64,000 nt of DNA from contig JALRMH010000033.1 of assembly GCA_026119935.1 (NCBI GenBank), positions 124,001 to 188,000 on the forward strand. The letters run 5' to 3'. The translations under genes and the position numbers were made by a program. The stretch is from Endothia cerciana. Lineage: Eukaryota; Ascomycota; Sordariomycetes; Diaporthales; Cryphonectriaceae. Positions 35,204-46,376 of this stretch are shown in pieces; position 1 is the first letter of the stretch, and the number at the start of each line of letters is the position of its first letter. The notes under the pieces are model-generated. The model ran no database searches, was not told the origin of the DNA, and worked only from the letters and a program-made list of their open reading frames with translations.

Positions 35204-35968
35204 GTCATATCAAAAAGCTACCCGGCATATCTACTTTGCAAGCATCCGGACAACAGGAAGAAGGATGGGCAGTGGGTTCTTCCAGGTGGCTGGGAGGCGC
35301 ACATCCGCATAGAGCGATGCGTTGCCCAACGATGGGGAGGCGGCAATGTTGTGTGTAACCGGCCTTCCACAGGCAGTGAGCTCTCTGATGAATGGAAGTG
35401 GGTGGCTGTTCCTGGCAAAGGGCTCGGCCGGTTCTGTCCTGGGTGTGATACCTCTACCAAGACCAGCAGTGAGACTCTCCTTCCAGTACGGACGATCCTC
35501 CTTGACCTGAAACGTCACATTCAGGACTGGAGAAGCAATCACAAGAAGGATGTCTCCCACGAAGACGTTATGGCAATGCAGAGGGACAAAGACACGATAG
35601 AGGACAGATACCACGAGGCGACCCTGGCAGGACCCTATAACACGGCGGAGATCGGTCTTCGGGAGGACTATGTCGAGTTTCGTGGCAAGTGGGAGGCGAT
35701 CATCCAGGAGAAAAGAGAAGCTCGCAAGCAGTGGGAGGAAGAGCAGGAAGACGGCGTTGCGTCTGGGTACGCGGACATGGGTGATGAGGGTGAGGATGCG
35801 ACGGAGGCGCTGCTCCCTGGACCGGACAATCTTTACTTCAAGAGTGAGGATGCGTATGATGAGTGGAACCGCAGAACTGGCTCAGGATTGGCTTCTTCCA
35901 GCAGCCAGACGACCCGTGCCACCTCTTCTTTCAGTGGACAGGGTCACCATGCCTCTTCGTCTCGCTAA
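35204..35968 (+). CDS. Hypothetical protein, 5' exon(s) unresolved
   Basis: A coding-like frame opens just after an acceptor-like CTAACTAG and runs to TAA at 35968, with no ATG near its start, so at least one upstream exon is missing. It begins with a cysteine-containing part (LLCKHPDN, GQWVLPGGWEAHIRIERC, RWGGGNVVC, GRFCPGCD) that could bind zinc. A charged helical part follows (LLDLKRHIQDWRSNHKKD, then WEAIIQEKREARKQWEEEQ), then an acidic, Ser-rich tail. An alternative end exists: GTGAGG at 35844 and TTTCAG ending 35934 would form a 91-base intron, shifting to a frame that ends at 36116 (MVEAIAASLESAEPEAP). The intron is open in the first frame, so both products are possible. I do not recognise the family. 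Confidence 0.5.
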   Translation, partial: VISKSYPAYLLCKHPDNRKKDGQWVLPGGWEAHIRIERCVAQRWGGGNVVCNRPSTGSELSDEWKWVAVPGKGLGRFCPGCDTSTKTSSETLLPVRTILLDLKRHIQDWRSNHKKDVSHEDVMAMQRDKDTIEDRYHEATLAGPYNTAEIGLREDYVEFRGKWEAIIQEKREARKQWEEEQEDGVASGYADMGDEGEDATEALLPGPDNLYFKSEDAYDEWNRRTGSGLASSSSQTTRATSSFSGQGHHASSSR

Positions 35969-36692
35969 CATCATGGTCGAAGCCATCGCAGCCAGCCTTG
36001 AGAGTGCGGAACCTGAAGCTCCGGCTTCTCGCTTCGAGGGAATGATTGACAAGTGGAAACTCCTTGAGACTCACAAGGATGGAGAGTTGATGGTGAACAG
36101 GCTGCCTTGCGCATGATTAGAGCGTCCTTCCAGTCTAGCGTTGTCTTGATGTGCATACACCTTTGCACCACCTAGGTAGCTATACTATGCAGTAATCACA
36201 TATTCTTCAGCATCCGAATAATATTCCTTACCATCGGGGACCATGCCTCCCATTTCGATTAGTGACTTCTTCGTGTGTCCGCAAATCTTGGGCCGATCTG
36301 GTTCCCAGTGAATTGGACATTGAGATCTCTTTGTCTTGCCCTAAACGAAAGTCTTTTGTCGCCCAGGACCAGGATGCCTCATCATCAAAATGAAAGGCCA
36401 TGACCCCCCAACCCCATTGCCATTACAATCCCTTTCACCATCTACTCCAAATGCATTGATTATGACAGTGGACGTCGGTAATAACATTGTTTTGGCGACT
36501 GGGTCAACCCTTTTGTTCCCTTACTCGTTATTGGTATGAGGATAAATACTAGTCAAAATCCTGTCCCTCTATCCGTCTAGTGGTATCGAGGAAATATCAG
36601 CTTTCCCAGGCAACTTCCACATACAGCAATACATTGCCCACAACTCCTATAAAACCCACCATTTCGGTAAGCCAGCTACTCCTACAGCCGCT
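35969..36692. other. Intergenic region
   Basis: The first part may be the alternative last exon of the preceding gene (to 36116). The rest is AT-richer than its surroundings, with GATAAATACT near 36541, and probably holds the promoter of the next gene. No RNA or repeat seen. Confidence 0.5.
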
Positions 36693-37343
36693 ATGACGAT
36701 CACGCAGTTGACTTTCACGCCAAACAGCGGTTTCGGCGAGCTGATCGAGGCACTTCGGGCAGAAAACGCGAACCTGCAAGAAGTTCATCTGAAGATCCAG
36801 GCGGAGTACCCCGAAATCACTTTCAAGGATGTTTGCAACGAGATCCTTGACAACTCCATCTCTCAACCAAAGCCTCGTGGCTGTTACCCTCACACCTTTG
36901 CTGACAAGTTCGCCCTAGTCATTGCGCAAGAGGATACCGATGACAAAGCGTTCTCGCACCAGTTCTACGAGATTGTTCAATGGGAGGACTTGCTCCCCAA
37001 TACGAACCATTCCTGGGAAGGTGACAAGCAGAGGTGGAGGGATTACGCCTCTATCGCGCCTTCAGACAGCCTTAGTTGCGTTGGCGAACAGGTGGCAGAA
37101 GACCAGCATAAGCAGACGGCTTCCCATGAGCCGTACTACTCCGAGGATGTAGTCCTGTTGCATCATCCCGACGACCTCCTCACATTTATGTCTGACACGT
37201 CATATTTAGAACAGGACCTCGGTGCTGCCCTTGAGCACCATTCGGACGAAGACTCAGGTGATGACTCTTTCTTGTTCTACGTGCATGGCTTGGGTTATCT
37301 TGACCTAGGATTCTTGCAAGAGAAGGAGGATTCATATGTTTGA
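36693..37343 (+). CDS. Hypothetical acidic protein
   Basis: One frame of 216 residues, ATG at 36693 (MTITQLTFTPNSGFGELIEAL). It has an amphipathic N-terminal half (LRAENANLQEVHLKIQAEYP, DVCNEILDN), a Trp-containing middle (FYEIVQWEDLLP, HSWEGDKQRWRDYAS) and a strongly acidic C-terminal third (HHSDEDSGDDSF). No signal peptide, membrane segment or known motif. Coding bias is moderate and there are no introns, so a lineage-specific gene seems likely. I do not recognise it. Confidence 0.5.
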   Translation: MTITQLTFTPNSGFGELIEALRAENANLQEVHLKIQAEYPEITFKDVCNEILDNSISQPKPRGCYPHTFADKFALVIAQEDTDDKAFSHQFYEIVQWEDLLPNTNHSWEGDKQRWRDYASIAPSDSLSCVGEQVAEDQHKQTASHEPYYSEDVVLLHHPDDLLTFMSDTSYLEQDLGAALEHHSDEDSGDDSFLFYVHGLGYLDLGFLQEKEDSYV

Positions 37344-37934
37344 TCCGTCAGACGAGAGTGCTTGATAAATATTACCAGGAATTCAAGCCAGAACCACTTC
37401 CACAAGGATAGAACGAATATATGATTGTTTTCGCCTATCCATGTTCCATAATCAAAATCTACGAGTCCCTGCAAACATTTTCATTTTTTCAAAGTGACTA
37501 ACGCAACAAAACACCTTCTACCAAGACAAGAAGATATAGGCTTTCACCCGCAGTTATACATCCACAACTTCAAATGCACATCTAGGGCAAGAGGCTAATA
37601 CTGGCTCTATGCTCCTGAAGTTATGGAAGAGAACACAGCGACCATTAGGCAACGAACATTGTTGGTGAGATTACGTAATAAGCTCCAGCCTTGGCACTAC
37701 CGGTATGACTCCTCGTCTTAATTACTTGCTGCGCCGCCTCCTGCTATGCCTTGTTGTGCGCTCTACTGACTGCGGAGAGACACAATTTCATCTGTCTTAA
37801 AGTGATGGGGTAGTGATCCGACACCCTGATCTTCCTGGGGACCGCGACGTCCAGCTTCAGTTCACGCTTTCTCGGTGTCTTGCCCGGAATCTCGCGGGCG
37901 CGTACGCGCAGCGACAGCATCACTAGCAGAGAGC
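37344..37934. other. Intergenic region
   Basis: AT-richer 3' flank of the preceding gene and 5' flank of the large helical protein gene. No gene, RNA or repeat seen. Confidence 0.6.
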
Positions 37935-40900
37935 ATGGCGCACGCTACGATGGCCCCGATTACTCTTGACATCTCCCGTATCCAGGGAGCTGTCAAAGGC
38001 GAAGAAGTCGTTCGATATCTCAACGAACTGTGTGTCGAGGCGGGATACCATGACGTCGTCATCTGTGATGCACTTATGGATGTTGTCGAGCAAGAAGTCG
38101 TACAGCCGCTCATCTTCAAGTATATCCCATCCAATTCGCAGTAGCAATGCTCAAAACACATTCTTATTCTGCCATAGTATATTTCTCTCATGGTCTCGGC
38201 ACCCTGATGTGGTGTCCAAAAGCTTGAATTGCGAGTCAAACGCATGCATACGCTCGGCAGCCATCAAAGAATTGGGCAGACGTTCCCGGCCCTCCAGGCG
38301 CAACGAAGCACTATGGCAAGTATTGGGCGACACACGGTCTCTGATCCGAATGCTCTCCGAGATCTCTGTTGCCGAGGTCAAGGAATTATGCGGCTCAATC
38401 AGCCGCACTCGTCGTGGGCTAGAACCCAAGGACCGCGAGAAGGCTGTCGAAAATTTCCTGAGGGGGCTCTTGCCTGGCGTCTATCCCTCGCCCGCGGATG
38501 TACGAAGCCGCGACAAACGGCCTCTTCAACATCTCTACGCCAAGATGCTGCCAGCATGCTCTGCTGGGTTTGTCGAGGAGGTGCTCGACTCCCGCGATCA
38601 ATCCAACCCACTTTTCAGGTGGCGAGACCTGCCCAAACTAGTGCGAAGTCACCCGTCCTTGTTCAAGGAACGTGCGGCGGCGCATCTCTTCGGTGCTACG
38701 CCTAAGGGAGATACGAGTTATGAAACGTTTCTGCGTAAAGATAGAGAATTCGCCATCAAAGCCCTGCGCGGGCGGCTTGAGGGGAAGGTCACCGATCAGC
38801 GATGGGGACGCATTGGCGAGTTAGGGGTCTTGCTCCCTGTCGTGCTACCTTTGGTCAAAAGAACACGCGCAAATAGCCCCTTAGGTCCCGAGATACACTC
38901 CATTGTCAGGCTTGGCTTGGAAATTCTCACCAAGAATCCGAAGGCGTCCAGAAATGGGGCCGGCGAACTGTGGTTCATCGCTCTACGTGGGTGGAAGAAG
39001 CAGCCCGACTCATATGAAGATCTCCTGGTGCTCAGCATGCGGCTGGGCCTAGCTGGCTCTCCCAGAAGCATCCCTCGCTATCATCTCACCGCGTCGAAAG
39101 GCGTTGCTAAGGAGTTGAGACCCCGCCTCCTTCGTCTGTATTGTCTCCATGTCCCCGAAGAGGGCGTTGACGTCCTTACCGATGAAAGCTTTGCGCCTCT
39201 TGCCAAACAGTATTGGCCATCAGAGGTCTTCTATCACGTCGGGTCCGAGAAAAGGATAGAGATGCTGAAGAAGCTCTATGACGCCAACCCGGAGTTCAGC
39301 TTCCTCGAAGCGCCCGCAGGAATTTCGATACTCAGTATTCGGGAGGTCGCATCGCAGAAGAACTTCAATGTCGACCTATTGTTGACACTGCTACGACGCC
39401 ACGACCGTGATGCCCAGACAAAGGCGAGGCTTGAAGTCGATGAACTACGAAAGAAAGCGGCGGTCGCTAGGGACCAGGCCGATAGGGCCACATTCACACA
39501 AGCTGCGGTCCTTTACGCGATAGCGACTGGTGACCTGGACATCTACAGCGATACCATTCTTTGGCAGCAGCGCTTCGTGCAAGATCCGCTGCCAGTCAAG
39601 AGGATTATTGGTCGCCAATCGGTCCTTACGGCTGAAGGGATTCAGCTACTTTCGGCCATACCGGGTTCTGAGGCTTTTGACCTTCCCTCTGTAGATTCGA
39701 CGGCGACTTTGACTTTGAGTGGGGTCAGAGACAGCATAAGCAAGGCCGATGATATATTGAAGACGTTGTACGAAACGTATCGCATGGCCAAGCGGTCGCC
39801 ATCTTTTCAAGAGTATGACTGGCAATCTGCCAAGGCGTTGTTCCGATCAGCCTACAAGTTGCGAGTGGCGCGTCTGCCATATTTGCAGGAGAAAATGAAG
39901 GTGAGGCGAAGCGAAGTTTATTCGATTGTGTGGAAAGGATTCTTGTCTACCGTTCGGTGGCTGGACCCCGAATTTCTCAGTCAGGTATCGGAGCCGATCA
40001 CGGACCTGCTTCGGGCGTTAGAACCAGTCCTTCTCACGGAGGCAACGAGCGACCTCCTCCAGCTTGGGGCAGAACACCGAGAGGTCCAGGATCGCACGCG
40101 GAAGGACAAGATGCTGGAGCAGATGTCTTACCAAGCCGTGGTCATGTTGGCTGGGAGCAACGCTCCCGCACTCGCGTCGCGACTACTCGTACGGACGATC
40201 ATTGACCGGCCCGATGCCAGTGCGTGGCACAGGCAGCTTCTCTCGGTTGGCTTTTTGAAGAAGCTCAGGGCGAGGGAAGCGCATGAGGTACTCTTGAATC
40301 TTGCCAAAGCTATTGGCCAAAAGCTAGAGGAACAGACATACGTCAAGGTTGGCGAGGTTGCGCGGCCAGAACATGCGCCACCCCAGTCTGTTGTGAAGGT
40401 CACAACCGTCAAGTACCTCGCCCAGCTCCTCAACAATGCTGAGTTCGTCTCGCGCGAGTCGGCCGTGGAGATACTGATCGAACTGTTTACGATCGCTCAG
40501 CACCGAGACATCCGCCTCGCCTCGCTCGACAGCCTCCTGAGCCTGCTCGATAGCTTGTGCATCGAGGCGCAAGACGACTGGGCTGACAACGGAACTATCA
40601 GCGACATTCTGAGTGCTTTGGAGACGATTGTGCCCGTGGCAGGGAGCATTAATGAACAACGACCCCCGAAACCGGAAGACTGGGCTGAAGCCGAAGCAAA
40701 TGGGGTCCTAGGCCGGTCTCTGATCAACGACTTCGATTTGCCCCGAAGAAACCTGCCACCCCTGATGAAGGTTTTGCTGACGGCTGCAGATGGTGGGCGA
40801 TACCCTGGGCTGAACTTTATGCAGTCTGCGTTCGTCGAACGCATCATTCTCCCCACTATCCAAAAGTCCCAGGTCGGGCATGGTAGATGGATTGCCCTTT

Positions 40901-41924
40901 TCCTTGCCAGGCATCAGTCCCCTTTCCCACCAAGCGAAGTCCCACTCACTCCAGTAGAACCGTTTGCGTGGACCCTTGCTCTCACCTCTCACTACCCGCT
41001 TGTCGCTCCCTCCCTGCTGCAAGGCTACAACGAATACGCCTTGTACCATATTGCTCCCAAGCCTCAGGTGAAGAGGTTCAATGCAGCGCTGCGAGCAGAT
41101 GTAGAGCTGCGGAAGACCCCCGAGGTGAAGCAATGGCTCTCTGTCTTCGATCCCCCTCTTCATCCGTTCAGAAACTCGAGACGTCCACCCTGCTGCAAAT
41201 TCTGAAGAAAAAGTACGACACTTCTCTGCCCATAGATTACACACCTATTCTGAACAGCATATGTCAACATGCAACAATGTATCTGGACGACTACCAAAAC
41301 TTCGCTGCTGTCTGGGCAGACTTTATGGCGGCTCTTGCTCCCACGTCAGAGACTATTCCGGACCCTGAAAGACACGCTCAATGGCGAGACAAGCAAGGAA
41401 TCATTGTGCAGCACATCATCCAGCAGGTCACGAGGAGGAAGAAGCAGAATGAAGTCAACATACTTCCGCCGATGACAAGACAACAGCTTTGGCTTCTTTC
41501 TTTCCCGGCCGCGGACGGCAAAGAGGAAAGCTACCAAACCTTCGCCGGCCAGCTCGAGGACTTACTACTGGCCCAATTACTGGAGGACGAAGGCCAGATC
41601 TTCCGCTGTTTTGATATGGCTAATGATGTCTGCAACTTTCTGGAAATGCTCGGGAGTGATGAAGAGAGATGCAAGGTCGCATATGCGCTCGGCAAGCTCT
41701 CCAGCACGGGAAAGGCCGAGACTGACGTGCTAAGACAGACAAAGCAGGCACTGGGTCTGATCAGGGTGGAGGTGGCAACGAAGATCTTCGATGGCTGTCG
41801 AGACAAGAAAGATATCAAGGACAGAGCAAACCAACGCCTGAAGGAGTGGCAAGCTTCTGACATTGGTGTCGTAAGGGAGAGAGCCTTCCGGTGGAAAGAG
41901 AGGACACTTTGGAACATGATGTAA
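37935..41924 (+). CDS. Large all-helical (HEAT/ARM-like) protein, function unknown
   Basis: Exons 37935-38119, 38178-41124 and 41172-41924 give 1294 residues, start MAHATMAPITLDISR. Almost the whole length reads as amphipathic helices with Leu/Arg/Glu spacing (LGVLLPVVLPLVKRTR, ALWQVLGDTRSLIRML, LDSLLSLLDSLC), as in HEAT or ARM solenoids. I could not define regular repeats by eye. No catalytic motif, signal peptide or membrane segment is visible. The first intron (58 bases) joins QPLIF to NIFLSWSRHP in phase. The second is only 47 bases (GTGAAG to TTCAG) and could instead be a one-base frameshift, discussed under findings. The gene converges on the SART1 gene, 412 bases away. Confidence 0.75.
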
Positions 41925-42336
41925 ATATCCCACCTTTCTGGGCTTCCAATTTTAGAGGCCTAAGATGACTTCCGTTTCGAAAGAAGAAAAGGCTCAAGGG
42001 AATGAATGCATCACTTGATACTGAGCGCTATACACCATGACAGCACACCTATGCTTGCAACAAGCAACGGAGGGGGAACGTCTTGCGGCTACGAGAAACT
42101 GTCCTCGATGGCTAGACGCACGCACCGAAGACCTGGTTATATTGAAGTTAGTGCCTCATCCCGAAGGGACTTCTCACCTGTCCAGCTAGAGCTAGACTCT
42201 CATCGTGTCAGCACAAGTATCCCCATTGATGGAAAGTGCACGAGGCAGGGTAGAAGCACCTTTTAATTCCCAACGCAGTCTATCGATACAGCCAGAAAAT
42301 CTCCCAAGTCCGCTCCACTTTTCACCTTCAAGCAGC
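41925..42336. other. Convergent 3' ends of the helical-protein and SART1 genes
   Basis: Only 412 bases separate the two stop codons, so the transcripts may overlap at their 3' ends. Nothing else is seen here. Confidence 0.6.
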
Positions 42337-44301
42337 TCAAGCCAACCTGACGCCGGCCTCCTTCCGCTTCTTGGTCTGCTGCGCCGTGGCGATCGACATG
42401 CCCGCCTCTTGGCTGGCGTCGAAGATGCTGGTGGCCATACGGCGCTTCTCCTGCTCGACCTTGGACAGCTTCTTGTCCGTCTTGCCCTTGCCGCTCGTCT
42501 TGCCGTGGAACTGGTGCGACAGCTCCTTAAAGGCCTCCTTCTGGTTGAGGTGGCGGCCCATGTCGTCCACGTATTTGAGCTCCACGTTGAATTTGTATTT
42601 CTTGAGCAGGTTCGCCCGGATGCTCGACAGCTTGAACTCGCGCTCCGCGTTCTGCTTGCGGGCGTATTCCTCCCGGTCACGCGCGCTGAGCCGATCCAGG
42701 AAGCCGCCGGCTCGGTCCCGTTCGCGCTGCCTCTTGGCATCTTCGTCGACCTGGGCGATGAGTCGTGACTGTTCGGCGAGGAAGAGCTCCCTCTGCCGGA
42801 AGTGTTCGTTCTTCTCGGCGCCCTGGGTAGTTGCATCGATGATGTTGCGTTCCTTAAGTAGTGCAAGCGTCGCTCCCAGTCCCTGGGCGACATACTTCTC
42901 TTCCTCAACACCAGTCGTTGTGAGGTCCTCCGGTGCCTGAGATATGTCTCTCTCGGCAGACTCCCTCTTGATGTGCGGTGCATTCTCCATCTCCTCATCC
43001 GATGATTCGGCGTCCATTGCGGTGACTGGATCTCTGGATTTCGACTTCTTCCGCGGCCGCACATCCTCATCTAGCTCGGGCTTGTTGATGGCGCTCAGGA
43101 ACTCAGTAGTCTCATCTACAACGAGCCCTCCTTGCTCGGCAACCTGGTCGCCATTCTCAGCGTCCTGCTCTGCCTCTGCCTTCAGCTGCTTAGCTATGTC
43201 TTGTGGCCGCATCCGCTTCTGCTTCTTGAGTGCCTGCCTCCTCTGAAGAGCTAGGGAATTCTGTAGATCATCATCGTCCACGAAGGTCTCATCCGTGATC
43301 TTCCGCTTCTTGGCGACAGGCAGGTCGATGTCCATCACATCATCAGCAGTCGGTATTTGGTCTGCTGAGAACATGGCGTCTTCATCGTCTCGCTGGCGAG
43401 TGGACTTTGCCTTCTTCTTCTTCTTCGGCTTCTTAACCTTGATCTCCGAGGCATCCAGATAGTCCGAGATGGGAGCATCCTTCAGGATGTCAACATCCAA
43501 GTTCTGGATCGTCTTCTTCTCCGCCCTTCCCGCGGGGCCCTCCAGGATGTCGGCCAGGTCCGCGACCGTGCCGGACGTGTCCAAGGTGAAGGCCTTCTTC
43601 TTCTTTCCGTTGATTTCTTCATCGTATTGAGCCAATATGCTGCGCTCGCCCGTCTCATCGATATCGTTCGGGTCATAGACGGGCCGCTTCTTCTTTAGGT
43701 CCAACCTGTCGTTTAGCCTTTCTTGCTCCCGCAGGCTCAGGTTCTCGAGCTCGTCCCCTTGATCTTCGTTGTCCAGCACGGTGTTGTCCTTCAGCGTAAG
43801 AATCTGGTCGTCGCCGTCGAGGAAGGTTGCCATGTCGTGCCCGACCTTGACACCGGCTAGGTCCTTGGAAGAGTACTCGGCGGCCAGGGCAGCGGCCTTG
43901 GCGGCGGCTTCGGCCTCCTCATCCTGTCTTCTTGCCTCGGAAATCTTCTTCTGCTGCTTCTTCATCCCTTTCAGCCACGATTTCGTGTCGCCATCGCCGT
44001 CCTCGTCCAGATCGCCGAGGCCCTTGCCTTTCAGTGTCGCAGAGCGCTGTGCCTTCTCGCGCTGCTTCTTGATGGCAGCAAGACGCGCCTCCCGCTCCCG
44101 CTTGGCCTTTTCTCCTTCTAGAACTTTCCGGTAGTTATCGCCGGCCGCGGCCTCACGCGTCTCGATGGTACTTGCGGGCTCCTCGTCGTCGTCTTGACGA
44201 GCTTGTTTGGGTGGCGCGGGAGCGGCGTTTGGTACTGGCAAGGGCTTCAGGCCCATGGCATTGCGCACCTTATTGAGCTCCTCGATCGTATTCGCATCCA
44301 T
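42337..44301 (-). CDS. snu66: Snu66 / SART1 family U4/U6.U5 tri-snRNP protein
   Basis: Splicing factor that helps assemble and activate the tri-snRNP. One frame, 654 residues, ATG at 44301. The N-terminus TIEELNKVRNAMGLKPLPV (residues 5-23) fits the HIND motif that binds the ubiquitin-like protein Hub1, with the conserved Arg and GLKPL. Charged helices follow, then the SART1 core (LAGVKVGHDMATFL, LTLKDNTVLDNE, then NLSLREQERLNDRL and KKKRPVYDPND). Basic and acidic low-complexity blocks fill the middle. The C-terminal family block includes KYKFNVELKYVDDMGRHLN, KEAFKELSHQFHGK and KVEQEKRRMA, with a basic tail. The length is close to other fungal members. No introns, which is unremarkable. A long open frame on the other strand is a composition shadow. 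Confidence 0.95.
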   Translation of the reverse strand: MDANTIEELNKVRNAMGLKPLPVPNAAPAPPKQARQDDDEEPASTIETREAAAGDNYRKVLEGEKAKREREARLAAIKKQREKAQRSATLKGKGLGDLDEDGDGDTKSWLKGMKKQQKKISEARRQDEEAEAAAKAAALAAEYSSKDLAGVKVGHDMATFLDGDDQILTLKDNTVLDNEDQGDELENLSLREQERLNDRLDLKKKRPVYDPNDIDETGERSILAQYDEEINGKKKKAFTLDTSGTVADLADILEGPAGRAEKKTIQNLDVDILKDAPISDYLDASEIKVKKPKKKKKAKSTRQRDDEDAMFSADQIPTADDVMDIDLPVAKKRKITDETFVDDDDLQNSLALQRRQALKKQKRMRPQDIAKQLKAEAEQDAENGDQVAEQGGLVVDETTEFLSAINKPELDEDVRPRKKSKSRDPVTAMDAESSDEEMENAPHIKRESAERDISQAPEDLTTTGVEEEKYVAQGLGATLALLKERNIIDATTQGAEKNEHFRQRELFLAEQSRLIAQVDEDAKRQRERDRAGGFLDRLSARDREEYARKQNAEREFKLSSIRANLLKKYKFNVELKYVDDMGRHLNQKEAFKELSHQFHGKTSGKGKTDKKLSKVEQEKRRMATSIFDASQEAGMSIATAQQTKKRKEAGVRLA

Positions 44302-46376
44302 CTTTGTGGCTGCTGCTCTGGAGAGCCGGATACAAGTGGGCGCGGAGGAGTGATGGCGGCAGTGGTAGTTGCGGGCGCAGACAAAGTGAAGCCGAGGAGG
44401 GTTAGAGTGAAGTTGACTTTAACTTTAGCGGGTTACGTAATAAACCAAAAAAAAAAAGGGGGGCCGCGGCACACCCCAGCACGCTCCATCAAAACCGCCA
44501 CAAGAGTTTTCGAGATCTCTCGTCTCGCTCCTCTTCTCTTCAAAAACAATCACGGATCTGTGCCCAGCGATCCTCTGTCCGCTCCGGCGGATTCAGGGTC
44601 GATTGCTGCGGCAGTTCGATTACTTTAAGGAGCCATCAGCTGTCCCATGATGTCAATTTCCAATCGACAGGTCCCAGAGCAACTGGGGTTGCTGTGAACC
44701 AGGGTTCGCTCCGGCTTGAGCCTTGGGGATCAGCATCTCTGGAGGCGCCATATTCCACACCGTTCGTCGAGGTCGTCGACCGATGAGGCTGGGGAAAACC
44801 ATGGCTCTGCCTACAGACCATCGATATCACACGATCATGACAGGCCCTGTTGTTGACTATGCCAACGCATGGCATGGCAGCCAAGATGCGGGACCACCGT
44901 GGCCGAGCAGGCCATCACATCAGGCCGATGCGAAGCGAAGCAGTCATTGAACCTGGCATCCTCCTCCGAAGTAGTGTAGTGACACACCATCCAGAGACAG
45001 ATACTCGTCCTTGCCTCGACCTTACACTCGTGCCCCGTCAGCATGGCGTTGGTGTGGCCCGCGCCAGTCCGGGAACGTGCTGCGCACCTTCATGCTGCCC
45101 TCCTTGCTGTCCAATATGATGCTAGCACGGCCTCGACTCGGCCCTTCTTCGCGGGCCCTTCTTCGTGGGGCATTGCTGCCAAGTACTTTTCCAGATTTGC
45201 CTTTTGCAGTGTCTCCGCGATTGCCGGGCGCTATATGCTCCCCAACAGCAAAGTTTCTGACTAGGGCGTGCTCATACGGGGCGCGCGCATGTAGCCATCG
45301 TCGTCTTCCCCGGGTGCGGTTGCAGTAAGGAGGCATCGACAGTCGATGATATGGTCCCGCCAAGGCATATCCTCTCTCTCCAGAACGACCGACATATAAC
45401 CGGCCGACATCTGCCCGCTGCTACCAGTAGGTTGCCCCGAGTTGGTGACAAGCGACCCGCTCTCGACCGGAGATTATGGCCTCGGTTGTTCACCGGATGA
45501 ACTCCCCCGCGATCCCAGGGGTCTTCTTTTCTGGGGGAGCTTGTGCGTGCCTAGATCTTTAGGTTAAGGTGCATCTTGACGTGCAGGCGTCTGTCTTGAC
45601 GGGCCGATTTAACCAACGACGAGAAGGGAGCAAGTCCGGAACCCAAAAACGCCCCTAGTCCTCGGCACCACGTTCTGCATTCCCAAGTCGTCGCCTAGTC
45701 CGTCCACATGAGCTGTCCTTCAGGGTGTCGACGACACCAACTGCCCCAAAGAGGGCTGCTGTCCGTTCATGATGCCCCGTCACCGTGGGCATTGAAGTCG
45801 GGCCGCGAGATGTTCTCGCACATCGCGCCCGGTGCTTGGCATGGAGTGCCAGTGTCTCCCCATACCCCGGAATCAAACCCCACAAAACCGCCGACAAGAT
45901 CAGGGTACTCAGGGGGGGCTCACCACGACCACATGCAAACTTTCTTTCAACGCTACTGACCAGCTGGCAGCCATGTCTCTCCTTCCGTCCTTAGTCTAGG
46001 AATCGTGGTCTCCACTACGACCAAACCCCCTCGACGGCGGTTATGTCATTGGCGGCGTGTGAGATGAGCGTCTTCCCGCGCGACGTCGTGCTATCCCTTG
46101 TCGCCATCTCGACGCAGGTACCTGAGCCTGGCCTGCGCGTGTCCTGCCTGCCCAGAAGGCAAAGGTGCCGCCAGCCCGGCTTCACGTCGGCGCTTCTGGA
46201 CTCTAATGCACACAGTAAGTAGACCACGCGGGGTGCACCTGTTTTTGGAGCCAGGATATGACGACAGGACTAGGTACAAATAAAGACCACAGCCGCCCGC
46301 CATGTCTTCACCATCATCAGCCAACACGAGCAGCCCTGTCCCAGTCCCTGAACACGGTGCCTCAGATCAGCCCATC
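44302..46376. other. Intergenic region and glucoamylase promoter
   Basis: About 2 kb between the divergent SART1 and glucoamylase genes. An A-run (44447-44457) followed by G6 lies close to the SART1 start. Open frames such as 45022-45363 have no recognisable features. The last 160 bases hold GTAAGT at 46215, TACAAATAAA at 46275-46284 and an in-frame ATG at 46302; see the glucoamylase findings. Confidence 0.5.
46275..46284 (+). promoter_or_regulatory. TATA-like element upstream of the glucoamylase
   Basis: TACAAATAAA is the only TATA-like stretch close to the gene. It lies 27 bases before the ATG at 46302 and 102 before the ATG at 46377. If it is a TATA box, transcription would start near 46302-46315 and the second ATG would be the one used. 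Confidence 0.3.

Noticed and set aside
42371..43246. Ser/Leu-rich plus-strand frames opposite SART1
   Set aside because: They are antisense shadows of Lys/Glu-rich coding sequence, which reads as Ser/Leu/Phe on the other strand.
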